Shown here piece after piece: positions 7,528 to 17,222 of a stretch of 64,000 nucleotides of DNA. The notes below the pieces were generated by a model, which was given only the letters and a program-made list of their open reading frames with translations, was not told where the DNA came from and made no database searches. The stretch comes from CAYSRJ01 sp964521865 (GTDB lineage Bacteria; Spirochaetota; B62-G9; DRHN01): NCBI GenBank assembly GCA_964521865.1, contig CAZFTJ010000012.1:62001-126000 (forward strand). Direction: 5' to 3'. The first letter of the stretch is position 1. Each line of letters opens with the position of its first letter. Made by a program: the position numbers and the translations under genes.

Positions 7528-9276
7528 ATGCCGCTCATGCAGAAAACCGATCAATACTTCTCATTTCTCGCAAAACATTTTCCCGTCATGTGTGCGAGCG
7601 ATGAGTTTCATTTCATGCCCCGCGCCGAAGCGGCTGCAGAATACTACGACCGTTTGGAAGACCTCGATCGCGATGCACTCGAAGAGCACCTTCGGGCTCT
7701 TCACCGGTTCAAAGAGGAGCTCGAAAGTGGCGTTGATTCAATCGGGGATTTTGAATCCTTTATCGATATAAAGCTCGTACTTTCGAATATAGCCGGCATT
7801 CTCATAGAGCTCGAAGACAGGGCGATTTTAAAGCACAACCCCCTTGTCTACCTGAAGGTCGCGTTCATCGGCCTCGACCATGCTGTTTCACGACCCGCTG
7901 AAAACATTTCAATCGTACATGAACGGGCGCTCGAGCGCCTGCGGCATATACCGTGCCTTTTCGCACAGGCCCAAAGAAACCTTGAAAGCGTGCCTGCATT
8001 ACTGCACACCGCTGCTTCATACATGATCGGGGACTGTTTTTTGTATCTCGATGAAATTCAGCAGGAGCTTTCCCTTGATGCGGACACGGTGTACGGTAAA
8101 ATGCTGGTCAGGCTGTGCTCTAAGGTTCGGTCTGCGCTTGCACGTTTTAAGAATTTTCTTGATTCTTTTTCCGAAAGAACAGTCAAAAATTCGGATGACG
8201 ATATTCGGGCGGCAGACACGATTGAAGCGACCCTGAAAAAGCATTTCCTCAGCACGAGAAGTCTCGAGGAGATATACCGTATCGGTATGGAAGAGCGCGC
8301 ACGCTGCCTTGCAGAGCTGCATTATCTGCAGGCTGCAATCGATCCCGACAAAACCTGGCAGGAGCTGTACGACGCGTATCTTCCCGTTAAAAGCGACGAT
8401 ATCATGTCTCTCTACCGGTCGGAGTGCAGCCGTCTGGGAGAATTTTTCGCCGGTCGGGGGTTTGAAATCCCTGCAGAACCGTCGATTCTGCAAACTCCGC
8501 TGTACCTCCGATCGGTTCGCGGCTCAGCATCATTCAGTGCCTCGCTTCCCACGGACGGCCCCGGAAGCGATCATTTCTACATAACAATGGAGAACAGGCA
8601 GCTGCAAAAGGGTGGATTTTCACATGAAGACGGACAGCAACGAGGCAGCCGGTTTTTAAACGAGACGTGCACCGTACAAAAAGACAGCCGTCCGTACCGC
8701 GCAACATCCTCCCTGGAGAATATGCAGCAGCGGGTGAACCGGCGCCTTCACCGGGAGCTCAAATACCTGACCGCTCATGAGGCGATACCAGGCCATCACC
8801 TGCTCGATTACCGCCGCAAACGATTATTAAATCCCGTCAGACGGCAGATCGAATCGCCTCTCTTCTACGAAGGGTGGGCGTGCTATGCAGAATCCCTTCT
8901 CATCGAGTACGGGTATATCGATTCGCCCATCGAGCTTCTCGTGAATCAGAAGAGGAACCTGTGGCGGGCTGCGCGGTGTCAGATCGATGCCGGGCTCGCT
9001 GCAGGAATACTCGATATAAACATGTGTATCGGCCTTCTCGAGGAGGCGGGCTTCGAAGAGGATGAGGCCCGCACCCAGATCGGCAGGTTTCTTTTAAACC
9101 CCGGATATCAGCTGTGCTATACGCTCGGCCGGTACGAGATACTGCAGCTGAGGCGACGCTACGGTACGGTACTGGGCCTGACGAGCTTCCATCGGGAGAT
9201 GCTCGATGCCGGAGAATTGCCGTTCATACTCCTTGAAAAGCGGCTTGCCGAACTCAGCAAACAGCGAAATATTTAA
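7528..9276 (+). CDS. DUF885 family zinc metallopeptidase-like protein
   Basis: A 582-residue protein. HEAIPGHH at residues 417-424 is the signature of the DUF885 family, with the first His and Glu acting like the HExxH of gluzincins, and EGWACYAE near 448-455 supplies the downstream Glu. These features are family-typical and the length is usual. Members are probably soluble or exported peptidases; no signal peptide is seen here. First gene of a plus-strand run with an ATP-grasp-like gene and a methyltransferase, behind a good sigma-70 promoter and a GGAG ribosome site. Confidence 0.8.
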   Translation: MPLMQKTDQYFSFLAKHFPVMCASDEFHFMPRAEAAAEYYDRLEDLDRDALEEHLRALHRFKEELESGVDSIGDFESFIDIKLVLSNIAGILIELEDRAILKHNPLVYLKVAFIGLDHAVSRPAENISIVHERALERLRHIPCLFAQAQRNLESVPALLHTAASYMIGDCFLYLDEIQQELSLDADTVYGKMLVRLCSKVRSALARFKNFLDSFSERTVKNSDDDIRAADTIEATLKKHFLSTRSLEEIYRIGMEERARCLAELHYLQAAIDPDKTWQELYDAYLPVKSDDIMSLYRSECSRLGEFFAGRGFEIPAEPSILQTPLYLRSVRGSASFSASLPTDGPGSDHFYITMENRQLQKGGFSHEDGQQRGSRFLNETCTVQKDSRPYRATSSLENMQQRVNRRLHRELKYLTAHEAIPGHHLLDYRRKRLLNPVRRQIESPLFYEGWACYAESLLIEYGYIDSPIELLVNQKRNLWRAARCQIDAGLAAGILDINMCIGLLEEAGFEEDEARTQIGRFLLNPGYQLCYTLGRYEILQLRRRYGTVLGLTSFHREMLDAGELPFILLEKRLAELSKQRNI

Positions 9277-9390
9277 TGAAGTCGCCCGAACGGCCGTGGA
9301 GTAGTATGGTTTGCAGGGACAGGGCTTCGGTTTCAGCGACACAGCGGCCGGTGCTCGGCGGAACGAATCCGGAGATCAAGAGCTGATCGT

Positions 9391-10785
9391 ATGAAAAAAT
9401 TCTTCGGCTACCACTCGGAATGGAACCTCGGAAGCCCGGGGGGGTGGGATTACCAGCGTCTCACGCAGATAATCGGCAAAGCGGTGTGGCGTATGCTCGA
9501 CCGGCACGCGTCACCCGGCATTAACCTGGACTTCGATCATCCGCTGCTCTTCCCTGTCGAGGGTTTTACGCGCATGCTCGTTGAAGCCCACAGGCAACGC
9601 GCCGGGAAAAACGCAGGCGCCATTGCTATCGTTGCTGAAGAGGAGACCCTGGATACGGTAACGGAAAACAAAAATCTCGCTGAAAGGCTCGACAGCATCG
9701 AGGGCATAACCGGCATGCTTGCCGCCCCCCAGGAGCTCGAGTTGAAAAAAGGCACGGTGAGCCTGCACGGCATGCCCGTTTCGGTTATTTTCATGGATTT
9801 CAACACCGACGTGCTCCTTTCCCTCCATCGGAAGTACGGGCTTAATCCCCTCCTCCAGGCGGCTCGTGAAAACAGGGTGATCAACCCGAGGGGAACGGAG
9901 CCTATCAACATCAAGAGCATGTTCGAAGTCATTACCGGCCCGCTTCATACGCGCTTCCATCCAGAAATCGTCCGTCGCACGCCCTGGACAAGGCAGTTCT
10001 ACGACCGGAGCACCACCGGGCCGGATGGCGAGCGCATCGGCGACCTGCTCGAATGGACGCGGATACACTGGAACGGTCTCGTTCTCAAACCCGAACGCGG
10101 GTACTCCGGAAAAGGAGTGAAGGTCGGCGGCATCGACGGCGTCGCGGATGACGCCATTCAGGCGGCGCTCGGCAGAGGAGGGTATATAGTGCAGAAGAAG
10201 ATACCGATAGAACAGTGGTCCGAACATATGCCCGAGATTGACGAAAAATCCGAAACGGTTGCCCTGCACATCCGTCAGACGGACTTCAGAAGCCTTTTCG
10301 GACCTGACGGGCTTTTCGGCTTTTTGGGGAGATACGGCGGTGTACCGACAAACGTCGGAAGCGGCGGCGGCGTGCAGGCGCTTGCCGTCGTACCCGATGA
10401 GCTCGATATGCGTGAGACCGTAAAGAGGATAAACGATGCAATTCTCTCTCTGGATTTTCATGCGGTATATGAAGCGTCGTCAGCACAGAAAAGAATGGCC
10501 GTTGAGCACGAGTTCACCTACCTGCACGGCCCGATACGTATGGCTCTCAGACCCAGGCTCGTAAGCCGCGGTCAGCTCTCCTCACTCGAAAAATACTGCC
10601 GGGAGCTCTGGCTCGACTGTCTCACTTTGGAGAAGATGTGGCGCGCGGGAGAGCTGGACAGCCTGGTAAAAATGGAAGAGGATGAGCTCGAGATCGCCCG
10701 TGCCCAGCCGTGGAACGGAGGCCCCGCCATCATCGCTTCTGACGGACTCTTCGACTTCGGGGCTGCAGAAACCGGCGCAGCGTAA
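9391..10785 (+). CDS. ATP-grasp-like protein
   Basis: A 464-residue protein. The second half shows an ATP-grasp pattern: VLKPERGYSGKGVKVGG at about 232-248 (nucleotide-binding lysine and glycine loop), GYIVQKKIPI, then DFRSLFG, and GGVPTNVGSGGGVQAL, which resembles the metal-binding end of circularly permuted ATP-grasp proteins. The N-terminal half is unrecognised. Such enzymes join a carboxylate to an amine or thiol with ATP. Gap of 33 bases to the following methyltransferase suggests one operon. Product unknown. Confidence 0.6.
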   Translation: MKKFFGYHSEWNLGSPGGWDYQRLTQIIGKAVWRMLDRHASPGINLDFDHPLLFPVEGFTRMLVEAHRQRAGKNAGAIAIVAEEETLDTVTENKNLAERLDSIEGITGMLAAPQELELKKGTVSLHGMPVSVIFMDFNTDVLLSLHRKYGLNPLLQAARENRVINPRGTEPINIKSMFEVITGPLHTRFHPEIVRRTPWTRQFYDRSTTGPDGERIGDLLEWTRIHWNGLVLKPERGYSGKGVKVGGIDGVADDAIQAALGRGGYIVQKKIPIEQWSEHMPEIDEKSETVALHIRQTDFRSLFGPDGLFGFLGRYGGVPTNVGSGGGVQALAVVPDELDMRETVKRINDAILSLDFHAVYEASSAQKRMAVEHEFTYLHGPIRMALRPRLVSRGQLSSLEKYCRELWLDCLTLEKMWRAGELDSLVKMEEDELEIARAQPWNGGPAIIASDGLFDFGAAETGAA

Positions 10786-10818
10786 AAAAACTGCCGCGTA
10801 CAGCAAAAGGAAAGATAG

Positions 10819-11637
10819 TTGACCATTCGCGTCGACCCTGAATGGTGGAAGGATATCTTCGATGAAGTGTACCTTCTCACCGATGCGCGCTCCGTATGCG
10901 ACCAATCGGTAACCGAGCGGGAAGTCGACCTCATCTGCAGAATGCTCGGACTTCACAGGAAAGATCGCATACTCGACCTGTGCGGCGGGCACGGCAGGCA
11001 CAGCCTCGAGCTTTACGCCAGGGGGTTTAAGCACTGCACGCTCGTCGACTACTCCGAATATCTCACAGGACACGCACGCCGCCAGGCTCATCTTCTACAC
11101 CGGCCGATAGAGGTGCTCCGTATGGATGCACGGAATACCGGGCTGCCGCCTGAAACCTTCGAACACGTACTCATCATGGGCAATTCACTCGGCTACTGCA
11201 GTGCCGCTGAGGGCGACCGGCGAATTTTACGGGAGGCTTACCGGCTGCTGAAAGACGAAGGAAACGTACTGGTGGATGTGGTGAACGGAGATACGGTTAT
11301 CCGGAGGTTCAACCCCAATGCCTGGCATGAGATCGGGGAAGACGTGGTCGTATGCAGGCAGAGGGAGCTTCAGGGAAACTGCGTACGCGCCCGCGAGCTC
11401 GTGATGAGCAGAAAAAACGGCCTGATACGGGACAAAACCTACTCCATACGTCTTTACCGGCCGGATGCCCTGGCAACGCTCCTCGCAGGAGCGGGTTTCT
11501 CCGGGGTACAAATCATCACCGATTTCAGACCGCATCAGAAGAATGGCGACTTCGGCTGTATGGAAAACCGTATGCTCGGAACGGGTAAAAAACCCGCCCG
11601 TACAAAGCGGCGGAAGACCCGACACTCCGCAAAATAG
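10819..11637 (+). CDS. Class I SAM-dependent methyltransferase
   Basis: A 272-residue protein starting with TTG; AAAGGAAAG lies just upstream at 10806-10814. Motif I is ILDLCGGHGRHSLEL at about residues 51-65, followed by an acidic residue in LVDYSEYLT and the LIMGNSLGY motif-IV region. This is a typical Rossmann methyltransferase using S-adenosylmethionine; the target is unknown. The C-terminus is a basic tail (KKPARTKRRKTRHSAK). Last gene of the plus-strand run that starts at 7528; it meets the vWA-FHA gene tail to tail with 26 bases between. Confidence 0.8.
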   Translation: MTIRVDPEWWKDIFDEVYLLTDARSVCDQSVTEREVDLICRMLGLHRKDRILDLCGGHGRHSLELYARGFKHCTLVDYSEYLTGHARRQAHLLHRPIEVLRMDARNTGLPPETFEHVLIMGNSLGYCSAAEGDRRILREAYRLLKDEGNVLVDVVNGDTVIRRFNPNAWHEIGEDVVVCRQRELQGNCVRARELVMSRKNGLIRDKTYSIRLYRPDALATLLAGAGFSGVQIITDFRPHQKNGDFGCMENRMLGTGKKPARTKRRKTRHSAK

Positions 11638-11663
11638 CACGCCCGGTGAACCCTTTAAACACC

Positions 11664-13091
11664 TTACCTTCTTCCGTTTCTTTTCCCTCTCTTCTTCCGG
11701 CTCCCCTCGTCAAAAACAACAGTTGTACTGCCCATCGATATGCAGTCACCCGACTTGAGAACCCTGGAACGAACCGGCCTGTTGTTCACCGTGATATTCG
11801 AGCCGGATACCCTGTATCCGCCGTCTTTTTTCTCGACTTTCACTTCAAGATCGCCGACACCGGAATCGTCGGCAAGCGTGAGATCCGCGTTCCTGTCCGA
11901 TGCTATGGTGACACTGCCCCGACCTTCAATGGAGAGCGTCTGCACCCGCCTTCTTTTTCCCGTTCCCCTGTACACGGTAAGATTCGGCCCCTGCTTTCTC
12001 TTTTCGAGCTTCACAATGCCGAGTACGATCATAAAGGCGGCAGCAAGAGGAATCGCAAGCAAAATCATGAGATCGAAACGCTCCTGCGGCCTGCCCAGAA
12101 GGGTGCCCGTATAGTAATACCTCTCGGCGGACAAAACTCCACCCGATGATTCGTACTCCACACGAACGAGCCGCTTTTCCGCGGTTCCCATTGCAGCCCG
12201 GTACCCGAGCAGATACTCTCCCATGATCTGTTCGCGAATCAAAAAGTAGAGAGATGCGAGTCGTTTCGGATCGTACACGGTAAAATAGGCGCCTCCCGTC
12301 TCCCGGGCAATGCTGCCGAGATTTTTTCTGTCCGCCCTTCCGGTCAGTCCTATTGCGTAGATGGAAATACCCTCGTACAGCGCAAAATCGACCGCATGGT
12401 CCATACCGTGTCGCTCCTGGAAGTACGGGTTGTTTTCGAGAGGAAAATTCTGGCCGTCGGAGAGCAGAATGACGACCTTCCTGCCGCGTACGGTCCTCAG
12501 CAGATCCACGGATGCGTAGAGGGCCTCGTAGAGCTCCGTATACGCCTCGTGTTCCGAGGGCTTTTCGATCTGTGCAAGGGCCTGCTCCACCTCGACCCTG
12601 TTCCTGGTGGGCCTGACCGCCGTCTGCGTTCTGACATTGAAGGAGAGAAGCCCGGACCTGTCGTTCGGATTCTTCATATCTTTCAGCAGCAGCAATACGG
12701 CGTTCTTTGCAAAGGTGATTCGCCATATATCCTCATCAGGAGAGTTTTTGACCTTGCCGGAGCTGTCCCAGTACATGCTTCCGGAATTGTCGATGACGAA
12801 CAGAACAGTGATGCCCTCGTTTACGTTCACACCCTCCTGAAAAGAGAGTATCTCCCGGCCGACCATCCCGCTGTCGGTGAATTCCGAAACCCTGAAAGAG
12901 CTTTTGCTCAATCCGGCGACGGGTTTCCCCGCGCTGTCCGTAACGCTGATATACGCCTTCACCTGCTGATTGATGAGCAGCGTCCTGCCGTCGATCTGGG
13001 ATATGCGGATCGAATCCTCCGCCGCAGCAGCCGAAGCACCGGCGGACACTGCTAGCACAGCGGTAAAAAACAGAAATAGTTTCTTTTTCAT
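11664..13091 (-). CDS. vWA domain protein with C-terminal degenerate FHA domain
   Basis: A 475-residue membrane protein. A signal peptide ends near residue 24. The von Willebrand A domain follows (about 90-295) with the MIDAS motif DNSGS at 101-105 and a later SDG at 211-213. A transmembrane segment lies at about 341-361, then a cytoplasmic FHA-like domain to about 460 and a basic tail. The FHA part lacks the usual Arg, SxxH and NGT phosphothreonine residues. The start codon overlaps the stop of the preceding FHA gene by one base (TGATG). It may sense or assemble with periplasmic partners and signal to the kinase encoded upstream. Confidence 0.75.
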   Translation of the reverse strand: MKKKLFLFFTAVLAVSAGASAAAAEDSIRISQIDGRTLLINQQVKAYISVTDSAGKPVAGLSKSSFRVSEFTDSGMVGREILSFQEGVNVNEGITVLFVIDNSGSMYWDSSGKVKNSPDEDIWRITFAKNAVLLLLKDMKNPNDRSGLLSFNVRTQTAVRPTRNRVEVEQALAQIEKPSEHEAYTELYEALYASVDLLRTVRGRKVVILLSDGQNFPLENNPYFQERHGMDHAVDFALYEGISIYAIGLTGRADRKNLGSIARETGGAYFTVYDPKRLASLYFLIREQIMGEYLLGYRAAMGTAEKRLVRVEYESSGGVLSAERYYYTGTLLGRPQERFDLMILLAIPLAAAFMIVLGIVKLEKRKQGPNLTVYRGTGKRRRVQTLSIEGRGSVTIASDRNADLTLADDSGVGDLEVKVEKKDGGYRVSGSNITVNNRPVRSRVLKSGDCISMGSTTVVFDEGSRKKRGKRNGRR

Positions 13092-13975
13092 CAGCGCTTC
13101 TCCTTCTTCCGAATAAATTGAAACTGTGCGTCGCCTATTCGAATGATGTCGCCGTCGTGAAGCTCTTTTTCATCGACCTTTTCGTCGTTTACCCAGGCGC
13201 CGGTAACCGTATAGGTTCCCTTCCGCCTCGTTATCCCGGAATGTGTCTCGGTTACATCCCGATATCCGTGCAGTGTAATATCAGATTCCTGAGAACCGCC
13301 GATTGTGGTGCGTTTCTGCGTAAGCGGCACTTCGCTTCCCCTCTGCCTGCCGTTCAGGATACGGAGCAGAGCGCCGGCAAGCCTGTTCTCAACGAGACCG
13401 TAAAAAAATCCTATGCACACCCCCAGCAGAGCAAACCCTCCGAGCCGTGCGTACACACGCGCAGGAGTAAGTACCCGTATAAACTCCACCAGGAGTCCCC
13501 CGAGCAGACCCCCCACAAACCCGCCCGCAAGCCCGTTCCTCAACTTTGCAAAAGAACGGCTTCGCAGGCCCTCAGCAGTGCCGATGCACATACCGAACAG
13601 AGCCCATCCGAGCGCCCGTGAGAGAGGAAAGCCGTACATCTGAAAGGAAAGCGCCGAGCTGAACAGCCTGGTACCGATATACAGAAGCGCAGTCTGTCCT
13701 ATAAAAAACCCCGCAATCCCGCCGGCAGTTCCAACCGCCAATCCAGCCAATCCGCCGTTTACGGCCTTTTTCCCGGAAGAAGACAGCACGCCTTCGCTCA
13801 TACCGAATACACCGCCCATCATACACCCGACACTTACGCCGAGTACGATATTGAACGCCAGAAGTGAGGGAAATTGAGCCTGGGAAAAAAGAACGACCTC
13901 GGAAATCGGCCAGACTGCGGTCCCTGCCGCAAGACCCGTCAGCCCGAAAAAAAGTATTCTCATTGCAAGAGGCAT
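13091..13975 (-). CDS. Polytopic membrane protein with C-terminal FHA-like domain
   Basis: A 294-residue protein. About 195 residues of glycine-rich hydrophobic segments, with repeated GGxxGG patterns, suggest roughly six membrane passes. A cytoplasmic FHA-like domain follows (about 215-290). It is degenerate: IGG stands where IGR is expected and the NG pair is replaced. GGAGGAGCT lies just before the ATG. It is one-base coupled to the vWA gene, so the two likely form a membrane complex. Transcribed downstream of the Ser/Thr kinase across a 122-base gap that carries an intergenic hairpin repeat. Confidence 0.7.
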   Translation of the reverse strand: MPLAMRILFFGLTGLAAGTAVWPISEVVLFSQAQFPSLLAFNIVLGVSVGCMMGGVFGMSEGVLSSSGKKAVNGGLAGLAVGTAGGIAGFFIGQTALLYIGTRLFSSALSFQMYGFPLSRALGWALFGMCIGTAEGLRSRSFAKLRNGLAGGFVGGLLGGLLVEFIRVLTPARVYARLGGFALLGVCIGFFYGLVENRLAGALLRILNGRQRGSEVPLTQKRTTIGGSQESDITLHGYRDVTETHSGITRRKGTYTVTGAWVNDEKVDEKELHDGDIIRIGDAQFQFIRKKEKR

Positions 13976-14006
13976 AGCTCCTCCATTCTTTTTGCGCCCG
14001 GGTGCT

Positions 14007-14097
14007 CAGCCGGCCGCAGGTCGGCTGAACGGGTCCCGCTCCGCCTCATGCGGTGCAGCCTGTCCGGCTGCATATGGCCGGCCGGGGCACACCTCCG
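14007..14097. repeat. Intergenic hairpin repeat, copy A
   Basis: CAGCCGG...TCGGCTG at 14007-14027 followed by AACGGGTCCCGC matches a second intergenic copy at 28741-28773. A further hairpin, TGCAGCC/GGCTGCA, lies at 14054-14072. Both copies are followed by a GC(A/G)AGCCCCGATAT string; in this copy that string is the 3' end of the kinase gene. Confidence 0.5.
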
Positions 14098-16080
14098 TTA
14101 GGGCTGATTCGCGAGCCCCGATATCCGTATGGTGCTCGTATCTCTTTTATACGACACCCTGAGCCGCGTTACCTCTTCGGGGTATACATTGAACTGGTAG
14201 TTTTGGGCGTGTTTCATATTTTTCCTTATAGTCAGCACATACCGATCCTCCGGAAGATGAAATTCCCGAACGCCCTTCAGTGTTTCACCGTACTGAGTGA
14301 ACCTCTTCTCCCTGTTTCCGATATAATTCTCTCTCCTGTTGTCGATAAGAATCCCCAGGCCCGCAGTATCGCTTTCGATAACGAGTATTCCAGGTTTTTT
14401 GATCAGGTCGACCTCGACCTGTATGGAATCGAGGCTCGGCTCGACGTAGAATTCCACCATTTCCGGAAAATAGCGGGGTACCCGGTATCTGAAAACATAG
14501 CTCTTCCCCGACTGCAGCAGGGCGTCGGTATAGTGCCGAAGCCTCTCATCCGAGCGGTACCTCTTCCAGTCTATCCATCTGTCCTGTTCTTCCACATACA
14601 TGGAGATCGAAGCCTCCCTGTACAGCGACCTGCCGGTGCCTTGTTCCGTCACCCGGTGATCGATGGTAATCGGCTTGTGTTCGGCTTCCGGAAAAGGGAC
14701 CTGGACAAGCGTTTCGTCGTACGTGCTCATTTCCTGTTTCTGTATAATGCGGGGATCGAGGGTGAAGGCCCGGGCTGCCTTGCCGTTCTCAATTACCATT
14801 TCCAGTGCGTAATTGCCCGCAGGAAGGTAGAGCGGACCGGTGGTGACATACCGCCTCGATGCCCCCGTCTGAGTAACCCGGCGAATTAATGAAAAAACAC
14901 CGCTTCCAAAGGGACTCAGCCGGTATGTGATCTCCTGTATATGTCCGTCGCCATCCCTCTGTTTAAGACGGGCAACTGCATATACCTGATCCGGCTGTTT
15001 GTAGTATCCGGCGGGTACCGGGACCCGGACTTCGAGCCTGCCGTATTTTTTTGCCTGAAGATACTCGTGGAAGTACCCCCCGTAGTAGAAATAGAGACCA
15101 CCGAGCAAAATCGCATATATGAGCACAAACACCGGCTTCAAGAGGACGCGGCCCCGCTCCACGGCCTCTTTTTTCCCGGGTTTTTTACCCGCCAGGCTGA
15201 TACTGCCTCCTGAGAGGTATCTTTTAATCGCTCGGCTGATATCGGCCGTGCTCCGGTAGCGTTTCGTGTATCCGGCAAGAATATCCAGAAGGGACTTGAT
15301 GTCTCTGAACCGCCGCTTTATCCTGCGATTCATGGTCTTTCTGATGATCCGGATAAAGAAAGCGGGGATGGACGGATTGTACTTTCGCGGATTTTTATAA
15401 TCTCCTTTATTTATCTTCTCGATTGCCTCAGCCGAGAAATCGGGAGGGAAAGGCTTTTTCCCGGTTATCATTTCGTAGAACATAACGCCGAGTGAATATA
15501 TATCGGAGCGTTTGTCCACCGTACGGACATCTGATATCTGTTCGGGAGACATATATGCCGGTGTGCCGAGAGTCATTCCCATCTTCGTCAGTCCGTCTTC
15601 CGCGGCTTCCTTTGTACGAGCAATCCCGAAATCGACCAGCTTCACCTCACCGGTGTTTGAAATGAGGATGTTTGCCGGCTTGATATCCCTGTGGATGACT
15701 CCCTTGTCATGCGCGTACTTGAGACCCCTTGCGATCTCCGAAAGGATGAGAACGGCTGCGGCGTTCGATAGGCGTCCCCTCCGCTCTATGAGGCGGTCGA
15801 GGCTGATGCCGTCGACCCACTCCATGACGATATAGTAGGAGGACCCGGATTTGAAATGGTCGTACACGGGAACAATACGCTCATCCCTGAAATCGATCAT
15901 CAGAGAGGCCTCCCGCTTGAACCGTTCGACAAGTCCGCTCCCGCGCCTGAGGGTAAGCTGTTTCAAAATCACAAACCTCTTGAGCGTCGGGTGCTTTGCC
16001 TTGTATACGGCGCCCATTCCCCCTCGTGCTATCTTTTCGACGATCTCGTATTTCCCGACTTTCATCAACTGCCTGGGCAT
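14098..16080 (-). CDS. Transmembrane Ser/Thr protein kinase (PknB-like)
   Basis: A 660-residue protein. The kinase domain occupies about 10-275: glycine loop ARGGMGAVYK (18-27), catalytic K40, HRDIKPAN at 130-137, DFG at 150-152, GTPAYMSPE at 172-180. One transmembrane helix lies at about 315-334, followed by about 325 beta-rich extracytoplasmic residues with no PASTA repeats that I can see. The start MPRQLMKVGK is chosen because GGGGGA sits eight bases before it and one base separates it from the phosphatase stop (TGAGATG). It phosphorylates Ser/Thr on targets read by FHA domains; the adjacent phosphatase and FHA genes support a dedicated pathway. Confidence 0.9.
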   Translation of the reverse strand: MPRQLMKVGKYEIVEKIARGGMGAVYKAKHPTLKRFVILKQLTLRRGSGLVERFKREASLMIDFRDERIVPVYDHFKSGSSYYIVMEWVDGISLDRLIERRGRLSNAAAVLILSEIARGLKYAHDKGVIHRDIKPANILISNTGEVKLVDFGIARTKEAAEDGLTKMGMTLGTPAYMSPEQISDVRTVDKRSDIYSLGVMFYEMITGKKPFPPDFSAEAIEKINKGDYKNPRKYNPSIPAFFIRIIRKTMNRRIKRRFRDIKSLLDILAGYTKRYRSTADISRAIKRYLSGGSISLAGKKPGKKEAVERGRVLLKPVFVLIYAILLGGLYFYYGGYFHEYLQAKKYGRLEVRVPVPAGYYKQPDQVYAVARLKQRDGDGHIQEITYRLSPFGSGVFSLIRRVTQTGASRRYVTTGPLYLPAGNYALEMVIENGKAARAFTLDPRIIQKQEMSTYDETLVQVPFPEAEHKPITIDHRVTEQGTGRSLYREASISMYVEEQDRWIDWKRYRSDERLRHYTDALLQSGKSYVFRYRVPRYFPEMVEFYVEPSLDSIQVEVDLIKKPGILVIESDTAGLGILIDNRRENYIGNREKRFTQYGETLKGVREFHLPEDRYVLTIRKNMKHAQNYQFNVYPEEVTRLRVSYKRDTSTIRISGLANQP

Positions 16081-16081
16081 C

Positions 16082-17146
16082 TCATGTTCCCCCGGTATAC
16101 TCACCCGTCAAATCCGGTATCGTAACTATATCCCGCTCGATATCGATATCCCCGTAGATCATGGCGACCGTAAAATTGCCGGGATTGTGTATCTGTACGT
16201 ATCTCCCCTCGGCACGCAGATTGTACAGCCCCTGCACCGGCCTGTGCCCGCCGAAGTAGTACGCACGCTCCGCATTCTCCCTGAAGAAATATTCCAGCAT
16301 GTCCCGGACGCTCCCCTGTTCGGCCGCATCGTTTGACGTCCAGGTAAGACCCTCAACAACGTCCGGCCTCTTCCGGTACCCGATAATATCCGACCTGCAG
16401 AAAAACCCGGCGGGTTCCGCATGGCTGACGAGGAAGTTGTTCCCGACGGCAAGAAGCGGCAATTCCTTTTCAAAATTGCCGAACGATTCCAAAAAGTCAC
16501 TCCCGTAGAACTTCAGAACCCAGTCGCGCACCATGGCGCCCTCATACGCGTACTTTCTGAACGCGTGGTTTCCTCCCCCCTCTTCGTTGCATATATTCTC
16601 ATGATTGCCCTTCAGGAAATGAAAGAGCCCCCCAAAGACGGATTTCACCTCCATGACCATCTCCATGACTCCTAGGCTTTCCGCCATCTCCTCATCCATG
16701 CACCGGTGTCGTCTGTATCTGCCGGAGAACTCCCTGTATGCGCATTGCCACCTCGGGGCCGCCCTTCCCTCGGCATGAAATCCGTCTCCCACGCATACAA
16801 CCTGCAACCTGTTTTGGGCCAGCATCCGGACGACGCTTTTACCGCTTTCCGGCTCCCACAGCATCAGATTGAGGAAAAAATCCTTTCTCGCGTGGAGATC
16901 CGGCACCACGATGGTCGGCACATCCTGCCGCAGAACGAGCAGTCCGCCGGGCAGCCCCTCCCCGTCACGAGGCCGCACCCTTTCATCCTCATTGACGAGC
17001 ACATACTGTACCCTGTCCAGAAGCTCGAGGTAGTTTTCACGGTCTAACCCTGTACCTCTTTTGAAAATCCGAACGAGTGTTTCTTTCAGGTCGTCGATTG
17101 GGCTCGCCCTCCCCTGTTCGCGTGCTTGCAGCACACCTTCCTCCAT
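16082..17146 (-). CDS. PPP-family-like Ser/Thr protein phosphatase
   Basis: A 354-residue metallophosphatase. Motifs in order are IVVPDLHAR (Dx H), VCVGDGFHAEG (a GDxxx variant of GDxVDRG), FLKGNHEN (GNHE), VSHAEPAG and GGHRPVQG. This order fits PPP-type phosphatases more than nucleases. It ends one base before the kinase start, so writer and eraser are translated together. The ATG at 17146 sits inside a GGAGGAAGG stretch; that sequence could instead be the ribosome site for a GTG at 17134, which is equally plausible. The altered second metal motif should be noted when predicting activity. Confidence 0.75.
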   Translation of the reverse strand: MEEGVLQAREQGRASPIDDLKETLVRIFKRGTGLDRENYLELLDRVQYVLVNEDERVRPRDGEGLPGGLLVLRQDVPTIVVPDLHARKDFFLNLMLWEPESGKSVVRMLAQNRLQVVCVGDGFHAEGRAAPRWQCAYREFSGRYRRHRCMDEEMAESLGVMEMVMEVKSVFGGLFHFLKGNHENICNEEGGGNHAFRKYAYEGAMVRDWVLKFYGSDFLESFGNFEKELPLLAVGNNFLVSHAEPAGFFCRSDIIGYRKRPDVVEGLTWTSNDAAEQGSVRDMLEYFFRENAERAYYFGGHRPVQGLYNLRAEGRYVQIHNPGNFTVAMIYGDIDIERDIVTIPDLTGEYTGGT

Positions 17147-17222
17147 ATCACGATATCCGGATTTCAGAATATCTCATGTGCATCGGAAGAATTTCTTTTT
17201 TCCGTCGGTACCCTGCTTTTTC

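Noticed and set aside
12396..13055. Plus-strand open frame of 219 codons opposite the vWA gene
   Set aside because: Its composition mirrors the opposite gene and it has no ribosome site or recognisable fold.
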